Below are positions 1-5,279 of a stretch of 5,279 nucleotides of DNA, piece by piece. Position numbers and translations under genes: made by a program. This DNA comes from Desulfarculaceae bacterium JdFR-95. Its GTDB lineage: Bacteria > Desulfobacterota > Desulfarculia > Desulfarculales > Desulfarculaceae. The stretch is from the NCBI GenBank assembly GCA_002011835.1, contig MTPE01000471.1:890-6168 (forward strand), given 5' to 3'. A model generated the notes under the pieces. It was not told the DNA's origin. It did no database searches and saw only the letters and a program-made list of their open reading frames with translations. Every line of letters begins with the position of its first letter. The stretch's first letter is position 1.

Positions 1-2769
1 TACTGGCTGGGGGTGCGGCGCAGCCGTCCGGCGCGCAGCCGTAAATTTCTGTTGTGGCCCTTGGCCGGGCTCCTGGGGCTGGGGGTGGGCCTGGTGTTGG
101 GGTATCCCGGCTTCGTGCTGCAGTCGGAGCGCACCGCCGAGCTGTTGACCACCTCCTTCTCCACCCCGGCGCCGGGCACCAGTTGGTGGGGCTTCGTGGC
201 CGGTCGCGCCCTGGGCGCCCTGAGCGTGGCGGCCCAGACCGTGGGACCGGAGCTGTTGCTGCTGTGGGGGGTGGGGGTGTGGCTGATCCTGCGGGCGCGG
301 CGTTGGGACCGGCTGTTGCCCGCGCTGGTGCCGCCTCTGTTCTTCCTGGCCGGGATCACGGTGCTCAGGGGCTCGCTGGAGGGCCTGGCCGCGGTGTGGC
401 TGCCGGCCTTGGCCCTGGTGGCCTGCTGGCCCCTGGTGTGGCTGTGTCGGCGCCTGCCCGGCTATGGGCGCCAGGTGGCGGCGGTGAGCATCCTGGGCGT
501 GGCCCTGTGTCTGTGGCCCCTGTGGCGCGCCCTGGGGGTGGACTATCTGTTCTGGCAGCAGGACACTTTCAGCTCGGCCCGCTTCTGGATCGAGGCCAAC
601 CTGCCCCGCCAGGCCCTCATCCTGGCCGGGCCCCGCACCCCCCTCAACGTGTTCCAGACCACCCGCCCCTGGGACGAGAAGAAGGGCTTGAAGGCGGTGC
701 GGGAGGCCGGGGGGTATCTGGTGGTCTCCTCCCTGGGCCAGGAGGACCGCGCCGATCCCTGGCAGGACTGGCTGCCGCCGGGCGGGGTGTCCCTGGACGA
801 CTTGGCCGGACGCCTGCTGTTGCTCAAACGCCTGGACCTCAAGTCCGCCTGGCGCTCGGCCCTGGGTCGGCCGCCCACCTTTCCCCGCTGGGTGAGCCCG
901 CGGGTGGAGGTCTTGGCCGCACGCGACCCCCTGGAAGTGGCCGAGCCCCTGGCCCTGTATCGCCCGCCGGTGGGGGTGGGCCGACGGCACGCAGTGGTCT
1001 ATGGGGGCCAGGGTGCCTACAGCCGCTACGAGGGCGCCATGCTGGTGGAGGGCGGCCAGCGCAGCCGGCGGGTGTTGGTCCTGCCCCGGGAGGTGGAGCG
1101 CCTGGGCCTGGCCCTGCTCAACCAGGGCGAGGACCTGGCCGTGGTGGAGGTGAGCCAGGGGCCCTGGCCGGCGCGACGGGTGACGCTCTATCCCGGTCAG
1201 GAGGCCAACCTCGTCCTGCCGGCGCGCTCCTGGCCGCCCATGATGCGGGCGGTCTATCCCGTGAGCGTCTACCTGCGCCAGGGCGGCAGTGTGCTGGCCC
1301 GGCTCTACTGGGACCCCCTGGTCATGGCCCGGCGGGCCCTGGAGGGACGCCGCTTCGCTGAGGTGGTGGAGCTGCTGGCGCCCTTGGTGGAGAAAGGCGA
1401 GGCGGGCTTCGAGGCCCGGGCCATGCTGGCCGAGGCCCTGGTGCGCCTGGAGCGGAACCAGGAGGCGGCCCAGGCCCTGAAGGGCTACCAGGTGCCAGGG
1501 GGCAGGGCAGAAGCCTTCCAGCGCCTGGCCCAGGCCAAGCGCCCCGACGCCGCCTGGCAGCGCGATTTCCAGGCCCTGACCGGCTACTACCCCGACCTGC
1601 TCTGGCAGGCCAGCTCCCTCTCCTACCAGGTGGACGGCCCGCCTTGCCGGGGGGACGGCCGGGAGAGGCCGCTGAAGGGCGCCGGCTTCCACGGTGTGTT
1701 CCAGCGCCGGGAGGGTGAGCCCGGTGGCCTGCTGCGTCTGTGGCTGGAGGAGCCCTATCCCGCCACCCAACTGGAGGTGCGCCTGCACCTGAGCCTGCCC
1801 CAGGGACCGGCCCCGGCCCAGGAGCGCTTGGCGGTGTGCGAGGTGTGGGGCCACGGCTTCGGGGGCAGCCGCCTGCTGGCCCGGCGCGAGATCGTGGGGC
1901 GCGACCTGCCCCGCGGCCGGGGCGTGGTGACCCTGCCGGTGATGGACTCCCGCCCCGGCGTGCGTCTGGAGGTGCGCCTGGCCTACCGTTCGGCCCGCAC
2001 CCTGGACCTGAACCGGGTGGTGGTGGGGGCGGACCTGATCGCCCACCTGCGCCACCAGCTACGCTGGTACTACGACGCCCTGGGACGGCTGGCCCTGAGC
2101 GACAAGCGCTACCCCCAGGCCGAGGAGGCCTTCCGCCGCCTGCTGACCATAGACCCCGCCTTCCGCGAGGCCTATCTGCCCTCGGCCCGGGCGCTGATCG
2201 ACATGGGCAAGCTCAAGGAGGCCCTGGCCCGCGTGCGCGGGGCCGAGGTGCTCTTTGCCTCCCAGCCGGCACGGCTGGCCCAGGTGCGCGACCTATACCG
2301 CGTGTTGCAGCGGCCCAAGGACGTGGAGCGGGTGGAGGAGCGCCTGGCCTACCTGCGCCCCTCGCTCAAGCGCGAGGCCCGCTTCGCCTGCGGACTCACC
2401 CTGCTGGGCTACGACCTGTCGGCCAACCGGGTCAAACGCGGCGGCAGCCTGGAGGTCACCTACTACTGGCAGTGCTGGCAGACCCCGCCCCTGAACTACT
2501 TCGTCTTCGTGCACCTGCGCGGCCCGGACCGCACGCTGACCTTCGACCACCTGCTGGACCACGGCCGGCGGCAGATGACCGACCTGGAGGTGGGCGAGGT
2601 GGTGCGCGAGGACTACCGCCTCAAGATACCCAAGGACCTCACCCCCGGGCGCTGGCGTCTGGTGGTGGGCCTGTGGGACCCCCAGCACACGGGCAAGGGC
2701 GTGGCCGTGGTGCAGGGCGCCGGTGCAGGCAGCGAGGAAGTGGAACTGGCCGTGATCCAGGTCCAGTGA
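1..2769 (+). CDS. GT39/ArnT-like membrane glycosyltransferase with TPR and beta-module C-terminal tail (5' partial)
   Basis: The reading frame is open to base 1 (Y-W-L-G precede the GTG at 13). That GTG lacks a convincing ribosome site and lies just before a membrane helix, so the gene almost certainly begins upstream. Counting residues from 13, hydrophobic helices lie near 12-31, 76-94, 102-120, 123-145 and 153-171. They are followed by QQDTFSSARFWIEANLPRQA (183-202), which matches the post-membrane segment typical of GT39 proteins (D-T-x-x-A-x-x-W-I-x-x-N-L-P). A 'YLVVSS' strand and 'LALYRPP' (313-319) also fit that family. Next come a beta-rich segment (about 325-430), a TPR-like helical block (about 432-490), a second beta-rich domain (about 538-672), a clear TPR block (about 682-782) and a C-terminal beta-sandwich (about 793-917). 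GT39 enzymes move sugars from polyprenyl-phosphate donors to lipid or protein acceptors on the outer face of the inner membrane. By inference the tail is periplasmic and binds acceptor or partner. The catalytic acidic residues would lie upstream, so activity cannot be judged. The family call is moderately sure; the substrate is unknown. Confidence 0.85.
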   Translation, partial: YWLGVRRSRPARSRKFLLWPLAGLLGLGVGLVLGYPGFVLQSERTAELLTTSFSTPAPGTSWWGFVAGRALGALSVAAQTVGPELLLLWGVGVWLILRARRWDRLLPALVPPLFFLAGITVLRGSLEGLAAVWLPALALVACWPLVWLCRRLPGYGRQVAAVSILGVALCLWPLWRALGVDYLFWQQDTFSSARFWIEANLPRQALILAGPRTPLNVFQTTRPWDEKKGLKAVREAGGYLVVSSLGQEDRADPWQDWLPPGGVSLDDLAGRLLLLKRLDLKSAWRSALGRPPTFPRWVSPRVEVLAARDPLEVAEPLALYRPPVGVGRRHAVVYGGQGAYSRYEGAMLVEGGQRSRRVLVLPREVERLGLALLNQGEDLAVVEVSQGPWPARRVTLYPGQEANLVLPARSWPPMMRAVYPVSVYLRQGGSVLARLYWDPLVMARRALEGRRFAEVVELLAPLVEKGEAGFEARAMLAEALVRLERNQEAAQALKGYQVPGGRAEAFQRLAQAKRPDAAWQRDFQALTGYYPDLLWQASSLSYQVDGPPCRGDGRERPLKGAGFHGVFQRREGEPGGLLRLWLEEPYPATQLEVRLHLSLPQGPAPAQERLAVCEVWGHGFGGSRLLARREIVGRDLPRGRGVVTLPVMDSRPGVRLEVRLAYRSARTLDLNRVVVGADLIAHLRHQLRWYYDALGRLALSDKRYPQAEEAFRRLLTIDPAFREAYLPSARALIDMGKLKEALARVRGAEVLFASQPARLAQVRDLYRVLQRPKDVERVEERLAYLRPSLKREARFACGLTLLGYDLSANRVKRGGSLEVTYYWQCWQTPPLNYFVFVHLRGPDRTLTFDHLLDHGRRQMTDLEVGEVVREDYRLKIPKDLTPGRWRLVVGLWDPQHTGKGVAVVQGAGAGSEEVELAVIQVQ

Positions 2770-2775
2770 ACCGCC

Positions 2776-2792
2776 CTCCGGCCCGGCCGGGG
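2776..2792 (+). terminator. weak GC hairpin just after the + strand gene
   Basis: CTCCGGC (2776-2782) can pair with GCCGGGG (2786-2792) around a 3-base loop, giving six Watson-Crick pairs and one G-U. It starts seven bases after the stop codon of the + strand gene. No T-tract follows, so it is not a classical intrinsic terminator. It could still stabilise the mRNA 3' end or aid Rho-dependent ending. In DNA this GC-rich, such hairpins also arise by chance. Confidence 0.2.
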
Positions 2793-2880
2793 ACGGCACA
2801 CAGTGCCCATCCCCCTTGCCACCCCCATCAGGGGAAACAGGCGGTATGCCCTGGGGCCACGGTCTGAATCCAGCCTCTGC

Positions 2881-2917
2881 CCGTCGGTGCGGGGCCGGGG
2901 TTGACGGTGTCTATTCC
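2881..2917 (+). terminator. possible intrinsic-like terminator between convergent genes
   Basis: CCGTC (2881-2885) pairs with GACGG (2903-2907), extendable by G-U pairs on the loop side. On the + strand it is followed by a pyrimidine-leaning stretch (TGTCTATTCCTCT). This is the best candidate for ending the + strand transcript before it runs into the convergent DUF202 gene. The stem is short, the loop long and G-rich, and the T-tract broken, so the call is tentative. The reverse strand has no T-tract beyond the stem. I saw no better signal elsewhere in the 2770-2919 gap. Confidence 0.25.
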
Positions 2918-2919
2918 TC

Positions 2920-3210
2920 TCAACCCTTCATACCCAGCCCGCCGCTGACCTCGGCGTGTACCAGCCGCCGCACCTGCAGGTAGCTGTGCAGGCCGAAGCC
3001 CATCATCAGCCCTCCCACCACCACCAGGGCCAGGCCGGCCACGGTGGCGGCCACGTGGTCCAACAGGTGCATCACCGCCCCTCCCGCCGCGCCCAGGCTG
3101 AGGGCGGTGCGGATCAGGGCCAGCAGGGTCCGCTGGTTGGCCAGGGCGGTACGCACCCCGGCGAGGCGGTCGCGTTCCACCAGGTGGTAACGGTGCTTGC
3201 GTCGCGCCAT
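2920..3210 (-). CDS. DUF202 (YidH-like) small inner-membrane protein
   Basis: This is a 96-residue protein of normal length for single-domain DUF202 proteins. A basic N-terminus (M-A-R-R-K-H-R) leads into three consecutive heptads with the pattern L-A-x-x-R-T-x: LAGVRTA (16-22), LANQRTL (23-29) and LALIRTA (30-36). The last two are the DUF202 signature. Membrane helices follow at about 30-50 and 53-75, ending in a basic segment with R81-R82. In DUF202 proteins the basic ends are expected on the cytoplasmic side. The bacterial members have no settled function; the same domain forms the membrane part of eukaryotic VTC polyphosphate polymerase subunits. The ATG at 3210 is chosen because GAGGGA precedes it by six bases and it lies ten bases after the stop of the upstream gene. 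The two are therefore probably one operon with coupled translation. The link to the glycosyltransferase-like gene may be functional or only positional. Confidence 0.85.
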   Translation of the reverse strand: MARRKHRYHLVERDRLAGVRTALANQRTLLALIRTALSLGAAGGAVMHLLDHVAATVAGLALVVVGGLMMGFGLHSYLQVRRLVHAEVSGGLGMKG

Positions 3211-3216
3211 CTCGCT

Positions 3217-3227
3217 TCCCTCACTCC
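3217..3227 (-). promoter_or_regulatory. ribosome binding site of the DUF202 gene, overlapping the upstream stop codon
   Basis: On the minus strand the sequence reads GGAGTGAGGGA, then AGCGAG, then ATG. The GAGGGA part (3222-3217) is a good Shine-Dalgarno match six bases from the ATG at 3210. It overlaps the TGA stop (3223-3221) of the preceding gene. This fixes the DUF202 start and suggests that ribosomes ending the upstream gene can restart here. Confidence 0.65.
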
Positions 3228-5279
3228 ATCTTCTGCAGCCTCACTCCGGCCAGGCGCAGGCCGGCGCCGCCGGCGAACTTCACCCTCAGGCCCAGCTCGC
3301 AGCGGCGGGGCACGGTGAAGACCAGCTCCAGGTCGCGGTAGGCCCGCCCCAGATCCCCGGCCCGTACCAGGCGCCAGGCAAAGGGACGCCGGCCCAGGTC
3401 GGTGGCCACCACCAGCCAGGCCACCGGCGCCCGGGCCGGGGCCGAGCCCTCCAGGGCCAGGCGGAACCGCGCCCGCCAGCGCCCCGGCTCCACCGTGACC
3501 TGGGGACCGTGCATCAGGTACAGGGGAGGGTGGTAGCCGGCCCGCGCCCGTACCGCCAAACCCCCCGGCACCCGCGCGTCGGCCACCAGGTCCCCGGTCT
3601 GGCGCCACAGGTCCTGGGCGCGGTAGAAGCCGTCGGCTGGCCGCCCGCCCTGGAACTCCACCAGCACCACATCCAGCTCCAGGGTACTGCTGCCGTTGAA
3701 CCAGGTGCGCAGCTCCAGGTCGGTGGGCGCCTCCAGGGTGAAGGTGAGGGCCACGTCGTGCCAGCGGCCGTCGGCGGGCAGTACCTGCCGGTTCAGCTCG
3801 CGCCGGGCCAGGCTGCGGCGGCCCTGGTCGGTGCTCACCTCGATCCAGCCGGGACTGCCGGCAGACTCGCTCCCCCGGCGCAGGCGGAAGCGCGCCCGGT
3901 AGCGCCCCGGGGGGTAGGCCCGGTAAGGACCGAAGCTGAGGAAACCCTTCCGATCCCGGCCCGGCACCGCCCGGGCCAGGTTACCTCGCGCCCGCCGGTA
4001 GCGCGGCCCCAGGGGCCCGCCGATGCGCTCGGCCTCCCGGAACATCAGCCCCCAGCCCGAGGCCTCGGGGTCGTCCACCAACACCCCGGTGTTGCGGTAG
4101 AGGTGCTCGGCTTCCCACAGGCTCACCACCGGCGAGACCACCGCGCCGGGGTGGGGGTCGGCTCGGGCTTGGTCCCGCAGGCGCAGGAGGAAGGCGGTCC
4201 CCTCCTGGGCCAGGGGGGTGAAGGCCCCGGAGGCCAGCAGCCGCTGCCGGGCCAGGGCGGGCGGGAAGGGGCTCACCTTGCGCGCGTAGAGCAGGTCGTC
4301 GTCGTAGAAACACACCAGCCGCACCCGCAGGCGCCGGAGCAGGGCCAACTGCTCCGGGCCTAGATAGCCCAGGTCCAGGGGATACAGGGGCTTGAAGACC
4401 TGCTCCACGTAGGCCCGCGGCACCACCGGCGAGTAGCCGTTGACCACCAGGGCCCGGGTGCGGGTGATGAGCAGCTCGTAGCGCGAGGACTGGTGCGAGT
4501 CCCCCGGCCAGATGGGCAGCCCCAACAGGCGCTGGTGGGCCTGAGGGCCGGTGGGGAGGTTGGCCTTGACCGCGGCCTCCACCTTGCCCGGCGGGGGCAA
4601 CAGACACACCCCGGTGCGCCGGGGCAGGCCCAGGTCCAGGGTGAGCGCCGCCACCACCAGGGCCGCCACCAGGATGGGCGAAAGCCGCGGCCGGCGGGCC
4701 AGGAGCTCGCGCAGGGCCCAGGCCCCCAGCAGGGTCAGGAACAGTACGGCGAAGACGATGAGCCGGCCCGGCACCCGAGGCAGGTTGAAGAAGGGCAGGT
4801 GGCGGTAGAGCCACGGGTACAAAGGCAGCTCCGGCAGGTTGGGCCCCAGGGACAGCAGCATGCCCAGGGCGGCCAACAGCAGCCACAGGCCCGCCAGAGC
4901 CGCCCCCCGTGCCCCGCGCGGCCGGCCCAGACACAACATGCCCAGCCCCACCAGGCCCAGGGCCGCGGGCACCCACCCCAGGTGGATCAGCTCCTCCAGG
5001 CGGGTGTTGCCGGGGTTGAGCAGGTCGGCCAGGCGGGGAGCGAACAGGCGCACCTCGTCCAGGCTGCGGCCGCCGGCGGCGATACTCTGGTCGATGTCGC
5101 TGGCCTTGACCATGAGCATGCGCCCCGCCGCCAGCCCCAGACCCGCGGCCAGGCCCGGCAGGGGCCGCCACCACCCCCGGGGCCAGCGGGGCCGGCGCCA
5201 CTGGCCCCTCATCGCCAGCCCCAGGCGCACCATCCCCCATCCGGCCAGGCCCAGGGCCAGGATGCGCGGCAGATAGGGC
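3221..5279 (-). CDS. YfhO/GT-C-like polytopic membrane protein with two tandem C-terminal beta domains (5' partial)
   Basis: The frame is open through the right edge: 15 in-frame codons (P-Y-L-P-R-I-L-A...) precede the first ATG at 5233 and extend a hydrophobic helix. The true start is therefore outside the window. Numbering from that Met, membrane helices lie near -14 to 8, 24-42, 87-103, 109-129, 157-176 and 185-203. Segment 61-97 (VRLFAPRLADLLNP, then a helix start) and LSLGPNLPELPLYPW (127-141) with FFNLPRVPGRLIVF (148-161) resemble the conserved loops of large YfhO/GT-C-like proteins. The region after the membrane, with 'LPIWPGD' (239-245), 'VNGYSPVVPRAY' (264-275) and 'LRRLRVRLVCFY' (299-310), is also typical of that group. 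YfhO-type proteins are implicated in lipid-linked sugar transfer for surface polymers or lipoteichoic acid glycosylation; no specific reaction can be assigned here. Residues 374-528 and 538-670 are two related beta-rich domains, probably periplasmic and perhaps carbohydrate-binding. The putative catalytic first loop lies outside the window. Confidence 0.8.
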   Translation of the reverse strand, partial: PYLPRILALGLAGWGMVRLGLAMRGQWRRPRWPRGWWRPLPGLAAGLGLAAGRMLMVKASDIDQSIAAGGRSLDEVRLFAPRLADLLNPGNTRLEELIHLGWVPAALGLVGLGMLCLGRPRGARGAALAGLWLLLAALGMLLSLGPNLPELPLYPWLYRHLPFFNLPRVPGRLIVFAVLFLTLLGAWALRELLARRPRLSPILVAALVVAALTLDLGLPRRTGVCLLPPPGKVEAAVKANLPTGPQAHQRLLGLPIWPGDSHQSSRYELLITRTRALVVNGYSPVVPRAYVEQVFKPLYPLDLGYLGPEQLALLRRLRVRLVCFYDDDLLYARKVSPFPPALARQRLLASGAFTPLAQEGTAFLLRLRDQARADPHPGAVVSPVVSLWEAEHLYRNTGVLVDDPEASGWGLMFREAERIGGPLGPRYRRARGNLARAVPGRDRKGFLSFGPYRAYPPGRYRARFRLRRGSESAGSPGWIEVSTDQGRRSLARRELNRQVLPADGRWHDVALTFTLEAPTDLELRTWFNGSSTLELDVVLVEFQGGRPADGFYRAQDLWRQTGDLVADARVPGGLAVRARAGYHPPLYLMHGPQVTVEPGRWRARFRLALEGSAPARAPVAWLVVATDLGRRPFAWRLVRAGDLGRAYRDLELVFTVPRRCELGLRVKFAGGAGLRLAGVRLQKME
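3224..3622 (-). repeat. second copy of duplicated beta-rich domain
   Basis: This covers residues 538-670 of the membrane protein, numbered from the Met at 5233. Shared landmarks with the first copy, in the same order, are L-W-R-Q-T-G (542-547), H-G-P (575-577), PGRWRARFRL (583-592), V-A-T-D-L-G-R-R (609-616) and a final strand L-R-L-A-G-V-R-L. The alternating hydrophobic pattern suggests a jelly-roll or galactose-binding-like beta sandwich. It ends the protein with only a few residues to spare. Confidence 0.7.
3650..4114 (-). repeat. first copy of duplicated beta-rich domain
   Basis: This covers residues 374-528. Landmarks are L-Y-R-N-T-G (378-383), F-G-P-Y (434-437), PGRYRARFRL (442-451), V-S-T-D-Q-G-R-R (466-473) and the closing strand L-E-L-D-V-V-L-V-E-F (518-527). 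It carries about 23 extra residues, rich in Arg and Gly, after the first strand compared with the second copy. The copies have diverged well beyond DNA-level identity, so the duplication is old and is not an assembly artefact. Confidence 0.7.

Noticed and set aside
13..15. GTG at 13 as the true start of the + strand gene
   Set aside because: The frame is open to the window edge, there is no clear ribosome site, and starting here would leave only the C-terminal helices of a GT-C protein. A partial gene is more likely.
54..1361. +1-shifted 435-codon frame within the GT39-like gene
   Set aside because: It is extremely Gly/Pro/Ala-rich and fully overlaps a frame with clear membrane and family features; it is a GC-driven shadow.
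1740..2867. 375-codon shifted frame running past the stop of the + strand gene
   Set aside because: It is Pro/Gly/Arg-rich with no motif and overlaps the clear TPR region in the true frame. It also runs into the intergenic gap without any start signal of its own.
3197..4363. Long + strand open frame (388 codons) opposite the YfhO/GT-C-like gene
   Set aside because: Its product is low-complexity (Gln, Gly, Ala, Pro, His) with no recognisable motif. The opposite strand encodes recognisable membrane helices and duplicated domains. Long antisense frames are expected at this GC content.
5231..5233. ATG at 5233 as the true start of the minus-strand membrane protein
   Set aside because: The frame continues upstream with hydrophobic codons to the edge, and the family usually has several more N-terminal helices.
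3981..5240. 419-codon minus-strand frame overlapping the YfhO/GT-C-like gene
   Set aside because: It is composed almost wholly of Ala, Gly, Pro and Arg and shows no membrane helices; the neighbouring frame carries all the family-like sequence.

Overview
This window is very GC-rich bacterial DNA (about 70% G+C by eye, with strong G/C preference at third codon positions). It looks chromosomal: coding is dense, and I see no mobile elements, RNA genes or CRISPR arrays. The protein families and composition suggest a Gram-negative, high-GC bacterium. A deltaproteobacterial/Desulfobacterota-like host is my best guess, but nothing in the window fixes the taxonomy.

There are three genes, arranged convergently. 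On the + strand (1-2769) is the 3' part of a large multidomain protein. It holds the last membrane helices of a GT39/ArnT-like (GT-C fold) glycosyltransferase, followed by a long non-membrane tail that alternates beta-rich modules with TPR blocks. Its catalytic N-terminus lies outside the window. On the - strand, entering from the right edge (5279 down to 3221), is a second large polytopic membrane protein of the YfhO/GT-C-like type. Its start is also outside the window, and it ends in two tandem copies of a beta-rich domain. Ten bases after its stop is a small DUF202 membrane protein (3210-2920, - strand), probably co-translated with it. The two transcription units meet in a 150-base intergenic stretch (2770-2919) that holds only weak hairpins.

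The shared theme is the cell envelope. Two different integral-membrane, probable lipid-linked-sugar-using proteins lie tail to tail. Each carries a large tail likely to sit in the periplasm and made of protein- or carbohydrate-interacting modules. This fits a surface polysaccharide or protein glycosylation locus, but the substrates cannot be read from the sequence. The most interesting points are the TPR/beta modular tail of the first protein, the internal domain duplication in the second, and the regular Leu-Ala-x-x-Arg-Thr heptads of the DUF202 protein beside it.
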